64,000 nucleotides of DNA from NCBI RefSeq assembly GCF_900103415.1, contig NZ_FMXB01000002.1, forward strand, positions 138,545 through 202,544, read 5' to 3'. Positions within the stretch are counted from its first letter, which is position 1; each line of letters begins with the position of its first letter. A program made the translations under genes and the position numbers. Origin of the DNA: Methanobrevibacter millerae (lineage in GTDB: Archaea; Methanobacteriota; Methanobacteria; Methanobacteriales; Methanobacteriaceae). Below, piece by piece: positions 54,801-62,981 of this stretch. The notes under the pieces were generated by a model. The model was not told where the DNA came from, searched no databases, and saw only the letters and a program-made list of their open reading frames with translations.

Positions 54801-56007
54801 AAATAATCACGGTGGAGCATTAAAAATCAATAATGAAAACAAAGTAAAAATAGAGAATTGTAAATTCATATCCAACACCTCCGAAGATAATGGCGGAGCA
54901 ATAAGCAACGAAAAAGGTTCTGTCACAATAAAAAATACCGAATTCAATGCAAACGGTGCATTAAATGGAGGCGCAATACGAAATGGGGGAACTTGCATTA
55001 TCCAGAACATCTCATTAGACAAAAACCATGCCTCCCTCAACGGCGGAACAATATACAATAAAGGCAAACTAACAATAAAAAACAGCGAAATAAAAGGAAG
55101 CGCTGCAAAAAAATATGGTGGAACAATATACAATGACAAAAATGGAAAAATAGCCATTACAGAGACATCATTAAACCACAGCAAGGCAAAAAATGGTGGA
55201 ATGATAGTTAACTTTGGAAACACAACAATCAAAGACTCCAAAATCATGGAAAACCAAGCTGAAGATAGTGGAGGAGCAATAATCAATAATGGAATATTCA
55301 ATATCAATAACTCTACATTAAAATCCAATCATGCAAATAACAATGGTGGGGCAATAGACAATAGCGGTGAACTAAAAATAAAAGACAGTACCTTATCAAA
55401 TAGTAGTGCAAAAAAACACGGTGGAGCAGTACACAACGATGAAAATGGAATGATGACAATAATTAACACCACTATAAAAGAAAATTTAATGGAAGGATTC
55501 ATCTTTTCAGTAGGGGTTATAAAAAGTTACGGAGGGGCAATCAGCAACAAAGGAGAGTTAACTCTAAAAGACAGCATACTAACAGACAATAAGGCAGAAG
55601 TAGAACATCATGTTGGAGCATCATCATATTGTGAAGGCGGAGCAATACACAATACCGGAAAACTAAAAATAACTTCCTGCAAATTTAAAAATAATACCTC
55701 CGAAGATGGGGGTGCAATTTATGGACCATGCACTATTAACAAATCAACATTTGAAAACAATCATTCGCGATTTCATGGAGGTGCAATTTATGGAACCTGC
55801 ACTGTCAATAATTCCGAATTTAGCAATAATTCTTCAAGTGCCGGCGGAGCAATTTATGGAAAAGGAACCGCAAATAATACTATAATGACAGGAAACACCG
55901 CACAATGGGATGGTGGAGCAATATATATTTCTAAAGAGGAAGATTTTAAATTATACGACTGTGAAATACATGACAATGAACCTAACGATGTTTATGAAAG
56001 AAAATAA
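51886..56007 (+). CDS. Large parallel beta-helix repeat protein without signal peptide
   Basis: The open frame begins at 51697, but ATG 51886 (MGFFDNVKKAFGLEEKDD) is the likely start, giving 1373 residues. It consists of repeating GGAIYN/GGAIHN-type turns as in right-handed beta-helix adhesin-like proteins. Four blocks open with a common YLDxLIH...IxLDxDI...DGNGHTI...I.G.NITLKNI pattern (about 25-190, 190-420, 540-880, 890-1373). An Ig-like linker (about 440-540, ITVKTLHKAKGTDNSFTIRGKIE) precedes the third block. Two 40-base segments at 53838 and 53922 are nearly identical. Unlike most such methanogen proteins it has no signal peptide, membrane helix or wall-binding repeat. Its location is therefore unclear: either cytosolic or exported another way. 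Confidence 0.8.
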   Translation: MGFFDNVKKAFGLEEKDDVESPNNDNIKNKDELAENKEKKEIHHMHSEESVLKDRKTDEQTGIRNFRYLDELIHSGVKEIVLDSDIVLGEDEKFQYLNGIKVDVDDLAIDGNGHTIDSRKSTRIFYCTGKNVTIKNIILKNGHIDYNSESPRSEGGLIKIEDRELEISGSKLTDSSAKLGGAIFNEGNLHIKDSILSNNYSEHSGGTVENEEEKNLEVHTSKENTKEENIPNPENYSLQVANDLDTFEKLIEDNFKNIELDSDLTIGEMEINADNLTIDGKGHTIYGRGSKGILEIAGKNITFKNTIFEGGLWGGNGQKEEKNRERRGKMDDIDYIYHGGAIFVKYSGECTFIKCEFKNNTAGNEDRAKILRANVYYDAKGGAIYSRGTCRLLSCKFSGNKAIAGTDNDFYGCEEPKPTNEHTYSNETTSQKDVSEKDQITVKTLHKAKGTDNSFTIRGKIENLNETPEGYHVELTNTSNHHSTGQIPVTPAGTFMIELSTENPDNSYELKLYDSNNDLLIPSSNSSQTITYTKIDETKQIMPQNFKYLDNLIHFGEKKIKLDCDIILDEEEYSEYKNGIVINANNIVIDGNGHTISAKGKTRIFKITGQEITLKNITLKDGNAEEDGGAIYNLGKMTLEDSTITQNTAEYGGAIHNDNGSIILQNNTITENSASWFGGAIHNDNGSIILQNNKFGQNKARFYGGAISNWGEINAKNDQYIENSSREDGGAVYNNYEMKLNDCEFSQNHCLHNIIFNKDPMEIYKTRFNLNESEEIIFNISNATLYAEDCIFKDNSIEKSIINNNGKSCTLKKCIFDNELSNNTKSIINQTDLTFENSKINDSKSILNNGQILIINSLEDMEDKIEGKGNIEIYESISNDERFDFGYLDNLIHNSKSKKIILEEDITFENYEKNFYEGGIELNIDDLTIDGNGNTIDGMNKSRIFIITGNNITLKNIVFKNGKSHKSHYDSPNNHGGALKINNENKVKIENCKFISNTSEDNGGAISNEKGSVTIKNTEFNANGALNGGAIRNGGTCIIQNISLDKNHASLNGGTIYNKGKLTIKNSEIKGSAAKKYGGTIYNDKNGKIAITETSLNHSKAKNGGMIVNFGNTTIKDSKIMENQAEDSGGAIINNGIFNINNSTLKSNHANNNGGAIDNSGELKIKDSTLSNSSAKKHGGAVHNDENGMMTIINTTIKENLMEGFIFSVGVIKSYGGAISNKGELTLKDSILTDNKAEVEHHVGASSYCEGGAIHNTGKLKITSCKFKNNTSEDGGAIYGPCTINKSTFENNHSRFHGGAIYGTCTVNNSEFSNNSSSAGGAIYGKGTANNTIMTGNTAQWDGGAIYISKEEDFKLYDCEIHDNEPNDVYERK

Positions 56008-56032
56008 TTAATGAAATATAATATAGTCACTG

Positions 56033-57427
56033 TTAATCATCCACAATGTCATTTTTATTTTTTATGAACAGTATTGTTATTATTAACAAGACTACAGTTA
56101 TTAGTATCATCATTAATGAAGTCATACTAAATGAATTAACGGAAAACTGATTATGAGTAATTTTTCCATTTGCCAATATCTGCATTATCACAACTGTAAC
56201 TGATGATCCTATAGCTCCTACGACCTGCCTTGTGGTGTTGTTGACTGCAGTTGCATCCTCAACATCCCCTGCAACAACACTCATTGCCCAAGTAATTGCA
56301 GGTGATAGGCCAAGCCCACAGCCGATTCCCCTGATTAACTGAGTAGCCAACAGATATTCAAATGTGGAATTCATGTTATAAGTCATCATACAAGCAAATC
56401 CGATAATGTTCATGATTGATGATGCTATTAAAACCGGCTTTATTCCAATCTTATCGGCCATTATAGGACTTATGAAATTGAATACAATCATGATTATTGC
56501 TGCAGGGAATAATATGAGTCCAGATTCCGTTGGAGAGTAATATGCAACATTCTGTACAAACAACGGCACCATTACATTGATTCCACACATCATAAAATAT
56601 AACAATGCTGCAAAAACAGTCCCATATACAAAATACTTATTTTTCAGTACTATTAAGTTAACAAGAGGATTTTCAATTTTGTTTTGACGTTTAACGAATA
56701 TTATTAATGTCAATATTCCAATGATTATTGGTAAAATCACATGAATAAAGCTGAATCCAAACTCTGCAATATTTGAAAATCCAATCATCAGCCCTACACA
56801 AAATATTATGGACAATATCAATGATGGGAAATCCAAAGGATAATTTTGGGTTTCAAGTTCAAAGTTTGCAAGGAGTATTGATAAAACTAGAATTAATAGA
56901 GTTATTATCGCTAAAAATTCAAAAATAACTCTCCAATTAAATAAGTCAATTATAATTCCTCCGATTGTAGGTCCCATTGCAGGTACAATTCCAACAAGGA
57001 ATCCCATTAAGCCCATGAAAAATCCCCATTTTTCTTCAGGCATTACCCTGAAAATCAATATCTGACCTATTGGCATTAAAATACCCGTCCCCATTGCTTC
57101 CAAGATTCTACCAACAATCAACATTTCAATGCTTGTTGATAAAAAACAGAGCACTGACCCGATTATGAATAATATGAGAGATGTTATCAATATTGTTTTA
57201 ATTTTAAATCTTTTTGTAATGAATGCTGTCGGAGGAATCATTACTCCCATCACCAATAGAAATACAGAGTATGTCCATTGCGCAGTTGCAGAAGATATTG
57301 AGAAATCATTCATATAATAAGGCAAACTTGTTGTTACAATACTTTGTGATATTAAAGTAACTGAAGAAGCCAATATAATTATAATTAAAGTTATTAAACC
57401 ATTTTTATTTTCAAATTCCATAATCAT
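56033..57427 (-). CDS. MFS drug/metabolite exporter (DHA2-type)
   Basis: Multi-helix proton-coupled exporter of the EmrB/QacA kind. The frame opens at 57499, but ATG 57427 with GGGGAAAA ahead gives the normal N-terminus (MIMEFENKNGLITLIIIILASSVTLISQSIVTTSLPYYM; about 464 residues). Family motifs are TAQWTYSVFLLVMGVMIPPTAFITKRFKIKT (motif A region), VGRILEAMGTGILMPIGQ and VPAMGPTIGGIIID (motif C). Substrate cannot be read. It is convergent with the beta-helix gene. Confidence 0.9.
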   Translation of the reverse strand: MIMEFENKNGLITLIIIILASSVTLISQSIVTTSLPYYMNDFSISSATAQWTYSVFLLVMGVMIPPTAFITKRFKIKTILITSLILFIIGSVLCFLSTSIEMLIVGRILEAMGTGILMPIGQILIFRVMPEEKWGFFMGLMGFLVGIVPAMGPTIGGIIIDLFNWRVIFEFLAIITLLILVLSILLANFELETQNYPLDFPSLILSIIFCVGLMIGFSNIAEFGFSFIHVILPIIIGILTLIIFVKRQNKIENPLVNLIVLKNKYFVYGTVFAALLYFMMCGINVMVPLFVQNVAYYSPTESGLILFPAAIIMIVFNFISPIMADKIGIKPVLIASSIMNIIGFACMMTYNMNSTFEYLLATQLIRGIGCGLGLSPAITWAMSVVAGDVEDATAVNNTTRQVVGAIGSSVTVVIMQILANGKITHNQFSVNSFSMTSLMMILITVVLLIITILFIKNKNDIVDD

Positions 57428-57499
57428 TTTTCCCCATTGAATATAGTTTCTAATAAAAAATTGTCCAGAAATGAGATATTTTTTATATTCATAATCCAA

Positions 57500-57789
57500 G
57501 AATAAGCATGCTTCTTAAAGTAAGGGGCAAATTGCACAAAAAAACATATGTTTCTATTTTAATATTAATTTTTCGTTATTGCACAGATAATCTCTAACTT
57601 TTTAATATACTATTAATTAACCAGAATTATTAATTATTAATAATTCACGACCTGAAAAATATAAATATTATCATATCCAGTAAATAATTAAAGAGTATTC
57701 TGGAATTTTATTTAAATAAAATATGCATTCTGAATTAATTTTTTTGAATTAATGAGTCTGAATTAATACCAACCGAATTATTTGTTATT
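57500..57789. promoter_or_regulatory. Intergenic region with a long palindrome
   Basis: This AT-rich 290-base gap lies upstream of the MFS gene and downstream of the DUF2115 pair. It contains a perfect GAATTATTAA-TTA-TTAATAATTC palindrome (57624-57646), which may be an operator or part of a terminator. No ORF is present. Confidence 0.4.
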
Positions 57790-58338
57790 TTAAAAATCTA
57801 ATTGTTCGGCAAGACAGATATTGCAGACTGCATTAGGAGTATCGATATTTGCATCTCTTACAGGGCAATAAAACTTTCCATCTTTTTCTTCAACTCTTAA
57901 TGATCCGGGAAATAGTGTACCGACTTTATGGATGGGTTCTTCTAAAAGGAATGTTGTATAAATTGAAGCCATGCAACCAATTAATGGAAATTTACTTTTG
58001 GATTTTTCTGTTGGATTTTCACGATTTGTCATTAAAGTTTTAATTGCATCGGCAAATTCTTCTTTATCAATTATTTTGGCATAATCGTTATTATCTGCTA
58101 AGATTTCTTTAACACGCAATATGAATGTTTCAACATATGATTTTTGGCTGTCTTCCCTATAGTTTGCTTGAACATATTTGTTTTCTTCAATTATCTCAGC
58201 GCTAACTGCCATCATGTCAAATACTGAAATGGTTGAGCAATATTTTTTCAATATTTCTAAAACTGAATTGCCAGATATTTTTTCTTCATGGGTAATTTTT
58301 AATAATTCCTCACATAGTTCTAAATATTCATTTCCCAT
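57790..58338 (-). CDS. DUF2115 family protein (first paralogue)
   Basis: A methanogen-specific family (also called UPF0305). ATG 58338 (MGNEYLELCEELLKITHEEK) is chosen over the open-frame start at 58383 because the latter overlaps the upstream gene; 182 residues. The family C-terminus is seen: PIHKVGTLFPGSLRVEEKDGKFYCPVRDANIDTPNAVCNICLAEQ with three Cys in a metal-site-like cluster. Function unknown. It is directly preceded by a second member of the same family. Confidence 0.82.
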   Translation of the reverse strand: MGNEYLELCEELLKITHEEKISGNSVLEILKKYCSTISVFDMMAVSAEIIEENKYVQANYREDSQKSYVETFILRVKEILADNNDYAKIIDKEEFADAIKTLMTNRENPTEKSKSKFPLIGCMASIYTTFLLEEPIHKVGTLFPGSLRVEEKDGKFYCPVRDANIDTPNAVCNICLAEQLDF

Positions 58339-58357
58339 TATAAAACTCCTGTTAATC

Positions 58358-58825
58358 TTAAAATCCAAAGGAAAAACCTGCATTTTTACAAATGCAATAA
58401 CGGCATAATGAATTTTTATCTTTAATGCTCATGATTCTAGTTTTGCATTTATATTCTCCATTTTCTAAAAAGACCTCATCTTTTGCAGGATTATCTCCAA
58501 CCGGGTGCAGTGGTCTTTTGGCCATAAATGCCAAATAGAGGCAGATGTATTTTGTAAACTCTCTAGTTTCCTCATCTCCTCCAGCATAAGTGTCAAAATA
58601 ATAGTCGATATCCTTTTTTAGATTTTCAATTGCGCTGTCTTTAATTTCATAGTCTTCACTAATGTTTAAAGCGAAAATTTCATCCCATGTTTCTGAATTG
58701 TACTTGGCAAGTTTTTTGGTCAATGGGTCTTTGTATCTATCGTCTGTTACTTTGTTTCTAAGATATTCAATGGGATAATCTTTTAAATTTTCTTTAATTT
58801 CTTCATGTAATTCAGAGGATTTCAT
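58358..58825 (-). CDS. DUF2115 family protein (second paralogue)
   Basis: A 155-residue protein sharing the family end: RPLHPVGDNPAKDEVFLENGEYKCKTRIMSIKDKNSLCRYCICKNA. It carries four Cys where the neighbour has three. The N-terminal part is helical and acidic. It and the neighbour form a two-gene unit (20-base gap). Sequence similarity between the two is limited to the C-terminal pattern, so the duplication is old. Function unknown. Confidence 0.78.
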   Translation of the reverse strand: MKSSELHEEIKENLKDYPIEYLRNKVTDDRYKDPLTKKLAKYNSETWDEIFALNISEDYEIKDSAIENLKKDIDYYFDTYAGGDEETREFTKYICLYLAFMAKRPLHPVGDNPAKDEVFLENGEYKCKTRIMSIKDKNSLCRYCICKNAGFSFGF

Positions 58826-59481
58826 ATCTAAAATAATCTTTTTGTAATATAAAAAAGTTTCTATTAATCAAAATCTTCTTGTCCAACAATCTAAATCAAA
58901 AACAATGAGTAATATCAAAACCAACTTAAAATACCTATTAATTATATATAACTTGAAATTTAAAATATTAATAATAATTACAATGGAGAGAGTTATATGA
59001 AAACTAATGTGATAGTTGTATAACTTTTGTTCTCTCTACACTACTTTTTTTAGAAATCATGATAATTAAATATTTTAATCTATAATGGGAGAAACTGGAG
59101 ATGGTGGAAATACAAATTCTGAACATGTACTATAATCACTGACACAACCTGAACCAACTAATGATACAAAGTTAACTACTTGAGTATTATTGGAAAAGTT
59201 GAGGATAAGATGCTGAAATTATTATAAACAATTGATGACAAGCAATTATTGTTATGCCAATAGTCACGAAATTATCTACTACTTTTCTCTCACTACAGAT
59301 TATAATATTCTTTTCTTCAGTAATTAAAGTTTTTGGAAATTCGTTCAAATCGTAGAATTTTAACATATATTCAAATATAAAATAAAAAAATTAGTGAATG
59401 TATAGAAATAAAAATGTTGTCTTGAACAGTTATTATTTATCAGAATTGGCTGTATGATGCTGGTCAAAACACAAATAAGAA
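58826..59481. other. Long intergenic region with a possible small RNA gene
   Basis: In 656 bases no full gene is visible. A TATA-like TTATATATAA (about 58940-58949) would start transcription near 58968, reading through one copy of the 58-bp repeat, which ends in seven T. Together with GGAGAGAG (58985-58992) the repeat can fold into a long hairpin (GAGAGAG-TTATAT with GTATAAC...CTCTCT), so a short RNA of about 85 bases is possible. A micro-ORF MKTNVIVV (ATG 58997) is inside it. The rest (59060-59480) may hold remnants of a decayed gene, but nothing is recognisable. Confidence 0.4.
58994..59051 (+). repeat. 58-bp direct repeat, copy 1
   Basis: This copy and 60560-60617 are identical at 57 of 58 positions (A/C difference at the thirteenth base). 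Each starts TATATGAAAACT and ends CACTAC plus seven T. The two copies flank the DUF1848 gene. Copy 1 has a GGAGAG site before its micro-ORF; copy 2 does not. Confidence 0.9.
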
Positions 59482-60453
59482 ATGTTAATGTCACCAGATA
59501 TAGTAAGTGATAACATGATAATAAACGTCGGCGGAAGAACAGATATAGTGAACTACTACACTCCATGGCTACTGAACAGGCTTGAAGAGGGATATGCATA
59601 TTCAAGAAATCCATTTGCAAGGGAGAATGTATACAAGTTAAGCTTAAAGCCCGAAGATGTCGATTGTCTTCTGTTCTGCTCCAAAAACTACCAACCTATC
59701 CTGAAACATATAGGTGACATTGATGAAAAGTACAATATATTGTGCAACTACACGATTACTGCATACGGCAAGGACATAGAACCGAAAGTCCCATCAATAA
59801 ATCAATCTATTAAAACGTTGAAACGATTATCCGATATTGTTGGTAGCAACAAGATTCTCTGGAGATATGATCCAATACTTCTTACTGAAAAATACACTGT
59901 TGAAAAACATCTGGAAACATTTGAATATATGGCAGAAAAGATCTCACCATTAGTTTACAGATGCATATTCAGCTTTGTGGACATGTACAAAAAAGTTGAA
60001 GAGAACATGCCTGAGATAATTCCACTTACTGAAGAAGATAAAGTGAAGTTATTGAAAGGGATTGGTGAGATATCGGAGAGATTTAATCTGTATACTCAAT
60101 CATGTGCAACAAATGAAAGCTATGAAAAATACAACATTCATGCTGCAGGTTGCACAACTCGGGAAATTTTAGAACAGGCACACAATGTAGTTTATAAAAA
60201 TGTAAAAGGAACAGGAATTAGAGAAAACTGTCACTGTATTCCATCAAGAGACATAGGGGCTTATAATTCCTGTTTAAGTGAATGTAAATATTGCTACGCT
60301 AATCGAAAACCTGAAATTCCAAAAAATGTTATAAAATTGCATGATGAGAAATCACCGTTGTTGCTAGGACACCTTAAAGAAAATGACAAACTAACAGATA
60401 CGGAAGTAATAAAATATATTGAACCAAAACAAACTACTTTATTTGATTTTTAG
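59482..60453 (+). CDS. DUF1848 family Cys-rich protein
   Basis: A 323-residue protein of the DUF1848 family, often described as distantly related to radical-SAM enzymes. The family N-terminus is MIINVGGRTDIVNYYTPWLLNRLEEGYAYSRNPFARENVYKLSLKPEDVDCLLFCSKNY; if the true start is ATG 59509 the protein is nine residues shorter. The C-terminal cluster RENCHCIPSRDIGAYNSCLSECKYCYANR would bind an Fe-S cluster. Reaction unknown. It lacks a clear ribosome site, stands alone on the plus strand and is flanked by the 58-bp repeats. A C-terminal fragment of a second copy lies at 63840. Confidence 0.83.
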   Translation: MLMSPDIVSDNMIINVGGRTDIVNYYTPWLLNRLEEGYAYSRNPFARENVYKLSLKPEDVDCLLFCSKNYQPILKHIGDIDEKYNILCNYTITAYGKDIEPKVPSINQSIKTLKRLSDIVGSNKILWRYDPILLTEKYTVEKHLETFEYMAEKISPLVYRCIFSFVDMYKKVEENMPEIIPLTEEDKVKLLKGIGEISERFNLYTQSCATNESYEKYNIHAAGCTTREILEQAHNVVYKNVKGTGIRENCHCIPSRDIGAYNSCLSECKYCYANRKPEIPKNVIKLHDEKSPLLLGHLKENDKLTDTEVIKYIEPKQTTLFDF

Positions 60454-60559
60454 ATATTAAATTTTTATTTCTCATGATGCCTAAAATCAACACAAATTTT
60501 ATAAAATTAATTTATCCAAGTCATCTTCCGATAGTTCAAGAGACCCTATAATTAACATA

Positions 60560-60617
60560 TATATGAAAACTCATGTGATAGTTGTATAACTTTTGTTCTC
60601 TCTACACTACTTTTTTT
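60560..60617 (+). repeat. 58-bp direct repeat, copy 2
   Basis: Second copy of the 58-bp element. It ends only 4 bases before the left inverted repeat of the insertion sequence at 60622. Its upstream flank differs from copy 1, so the conserved unit is exactly these 58 bases. Confidence 0.9.
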
Positions 60618-60621
60618 GTCT

Positions 60622-61971
60622 CTTTCAAAAACTTGTGTGATTTGAATTTTCACTAGTTTTTGAGTCTCGAAATTTTTTCGTTCTATTTTTTCTTTATTTT
60701 TAATTTAAAAGCAGTAAAATTAATATATAAGGTGGAACTTAAATATTAATATGACCAGTAAAAATATTAAAGCTCCATATGAATGTATGGAGTTAAAAGA
60801 ATATAAACTTTCCGATTTTGTACCGGAGTTTTCTGAATTCCGTCAATCTGATGATCTTTCTCGATTTGGTTGTGAAAATATTGAAAATAACCTCATCAGA
60901 TTGGAAAAAAGAGGTAAAATTCATTTTGAAAATAGGATTGGTATTTGTCCAAGTTGTAAGTCTCATCATACTGTTAAAAATGGAACTTATGAAAGAAAAT
61001 TAATTTTTTTAAGAATTGGAGAACAAATTTGTACTATTCAAAAGTATAAATGCAAAAAATGTGGTAAAGTCTTTTATTCTGATTTATCATCACTTGTTTA
61101 TTCCAATTCCAATATTACATTGCCTGTAATTAATTGTATTGAAAATTTATATCAAATTTATGGAGCAGGACTCCATAAAATCCGATTTGACTTAAAACAA
61201 CAACATAACATCGAAATATCTCATCAAAGTATTGAAAACATCTTATTAAAATCAAAATACGAATTTAACTATGAAAATAGAACTTATTCTGGATATTACT
61301 TATTCGACAGTCTTTGGGTGAAAATTAAAGGCAAATGGAACTACCTTTTAGCATTATTTGATGTTAAATTAAATACTCTTGTTTCAGTCAAATTAGTCGA
61401 ATCAGAAGATTCCAAGACCATTTATCAATTTTTACACGAATCCCTCAGAAATCAAGAAAAGATTTCAATTGGAACAGATTTAAAACACGAATATAGAGAA
61501 GCAATAGATAAATTAAAAGTTAAACAACATTTCTGCAAATTTCATGTAAAACAAAACATAAACAAAAGATTTAGAGATTATTTTGACAAAAATCAATTAG
61601 AAAAAGAAGAATTCAATGAGTTAATTGATTTAAAAAGGCACATTTTTAAAATATTGGATGCAAAAAACTTAAATGATGCTAAAAATCTACGAAATCTACT
61701 ATTAGATAAAAAATATTCAAAAAATAACTTTACAATCAAAATCGTAGATAAATTTATCATCCCTTACTTTCAAAAATTGACGACACACCTGGAAAATACG
61801 AATATTCCATCAACGAACAATAAAATCGAAAATATCTTTCAAAAAATATTTCCAAAACACATAAAAAGAACAATGAAAATAGAACAAGGACTTCTAAGAA
61901 GATTCATGCTAAAACTAAATCATTGGAACATAAAAAATAAAAAAGAAAAAAATCACACAAGTTTTTGAAAG
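60622..61971 (+). mobile_element. Insertion sequence with perfect 22-bp inverted repeats
   Basis: The ends carry CTTTCAAAAACTTGTGTGATTT at 60622-60643 and its exact reverse complement at 61950-61971, giving a 1350-bp element. It encodes one transposase whose stop codon lies inside the right repeat. No target-site duplication is evident (TGTCT on the left, TGCCA on the right). The element sits between the second 58-bp repeat and the pdxS promoter, about 25 bases upstream of the pdxS TATA box. Both ends and the ORF are intact, so it could be active. Confidence 0.9.
60751..61968 (+). CDS. DDE transposase of the insertion sequence
   Basis: A 405-residue transposase. A zinc finger near residues 70-108 (CPSCKSHHTVKNG...YKCKKCGKVFYSD) is followed by an HTH-like segment (IYGAGLHKIRFDLKQQHNIEISHQSIENIL). 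The DDE residues are probably in YYLFDSLWVKIKGKWNYLLALFD, SIGTDLKHEYREAI and the late Glu in IPSTNNKIENIFQKIFPKHIKRTMK. The order and spacing (about 75 and 100 or more residues) suit ISL3/IS6-like DDE enzymes. No frameshift is seen. The family name cannot be fixed without a search. Confidence 0.88.
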   Translation: MTSKNIKAPYECMELKEYKLSDFVPEFSEFRQSDDLSRFGCENIENNLIRLEKRGKIHFENRIGICPSCKSHHTVKNGTYERKLIFLRIGEQICTIQKYKCKKCGKVFYSDLSSLVYSNSNITLPVINCIENLYQIYGAGLHKIRFDLKQQHNIEISHQSIENILLKSKYEFNYENRTYSGYYLFDSLWVKIKGKWNYLLALFDVKLNTLVSVKLVESEDSKTIYQFLHESLRNQEKISIGTDLKHEYREAIDKLKVKQHFCKFHVKQNINKRFRDYFDKNQLEKEEFNELIDLKRHIFKILDAKNLNDAKNLRNLLLDKKYSKNNFTIKIVDKFIIPYFQKLTTHLENTNIPSTNNKIENIFQKIFPKHIKRTMKIEQGLLRRFMLKLNHWNIKNKKEKNHTSF

Positions 61972-61996
61972 TGCCATGGTATGTAAAAACTTAACA

Positions 61997-62033
61997 TTTA
62001 TATATTATTAAAATCAATAATAACAATTGTTAT
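61997..62033 (+). promoter_or_regulatory. pdxS promoter with ATAAC-N4-GTTAT operator
   Basis: The TATA box TTTATATATT (61997-62006) predicts a start near 62026. The palindrome ATAACAATTGTTAT (62020-62033) covers that start. The same arms are found twice at the metY promoter. GGAGAAAT precedes the ATG at 62059. Confidence 0.55.
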
Positions 62034-62058
62034 ATTATATTATGACGGAGAAATTAAC

Positions 62059-62943
62059 ATGGTAGAAAAGGGAACAGATGTGTTAAAGGAAGGTTTCGCC
62101 AAAATGACAAAAGGCGGAGTCATTATGGACGTAGTGAATGCAGAACAGGCTTCAATTGCAGAAGATGCAGGGGCGGTGGCAGTAATGGCACTTGAGAAGG
62201 TACCTGCAGACATTCGTGCTGCTGGGGGAGTGGCCAGAATGGCTGATCCAACAATTGTTGAAGAGGTGGTTGATGCAGTATCCATCCCTGTAATGGCAAA
62301 GGCAAGAATAGGCCATATTGCAGAAGCGCAAATATTGGAAACCCTTGGAGTTGACATGATTGATGAAAGTGAAGTGTTGACACCTGCAGATGAAGAATAT
62401 CACATTAACAAAAAGGAATTTACAATACCATTCGTATGTGGTGCACGTAACCTTGGTGAAGCACTAAGGAGAATTGACGAAGGTGCAGCTATGATTCGTA
62501 CCAAAGGAGAACCTGGAACAGGAAACATTGTAGAAGCAGTTCGCCACATGAGAATGGTGATGGGAGAAATCAGAACAATATATGGAATGGAGGAAGAGGA
62601 ACTCTGGAAATATGCGCGAAACATCGAAGCTCCAATTGAACTTGTAAAGCAAACTGCAGAATTGGGCAAATTACCTGTTGTCAACTTTGCTGCAGGAGGA
62701 ATTGCAACACCTGCTGACGCATCACTCATGATGCAGTTAGGTTCCGACGGCATTTTTGTGGGATCAGGAATATTCAAGTCAAACAATCCTGAAGCATTTG
62801 CAAAAGCAATAGTTGAAGCAACTGCAAATTACGACAAGCCTGAAGTATTGGCGGAAGTATCCAAAGGATTGGGCGAAGCCATGAAAGGTCTGGAAATGTC
62901 AACTTTGAGCGAATCCGACAGAATGCAGGACAGGGGAATTTAA
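62059..62943 (+). CDS. pdxS: Pyridoxal 5'-phosphate synthase subunit PdxS
   Basis: TIM-barrel synthase making PLP from ribose 5-phosphate, glyceraldehyde 3-phosphate and ammonia. At 294 residues it is normal. Family landmarks are the N-terminal [42 protein letters not shown], the lysine-containing [34 protein letters not shown], and [28 protein letters not shown] and [31 protein letters not shown]. pdxT follows after 38 bases. PLP made here feeds enzymes such as MetY and IscS elsewhere in the window. Confidence 0.97.
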   Translation: MVEKGTDVLKEGFAKMTKGGVIMDVVNAEQASIAEDAGAVAVMALEKVPADIRAAGGVARMADPTIVEEVVDAVSIPVMAKARIGHIAEAQILETLGVDMIDESEVLTPADEEYHINKKEFTIPFVCGARNLGEALRRIDEGAAMIRTKGEPGTGNIVEAVRHMRMVMGEIRTIYGMEEEELWKYARNIEAPIELVKQTAELGKLPVVNFAAGGIATPADASLMMQLGSDGIFVGSGIFKSNNPEAFAKAIVEATANYDKPEVLAEVSKGLGEAMKGLEMSTLSESDRMQDRGI

Positions 62944-62981
62944 AATTCCTCATATTTTTAATTATTTTTTAAGGTGCTTAG

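Noticed and set aside
59360..59620. Minus-strand 86-residue ORF over the start of the DUF1848 gene
   Set aside because: It overlaps the conserved N-terminus of DUF1848 and resembles random Leu/Cys-rich antisense translation.
60617..61985. Target-site duplication of the insertion sequence
   Set aside because: The bases next to the two ends (TGTCT and TGCCA) do not match beyond two bases, so none can be claimed.
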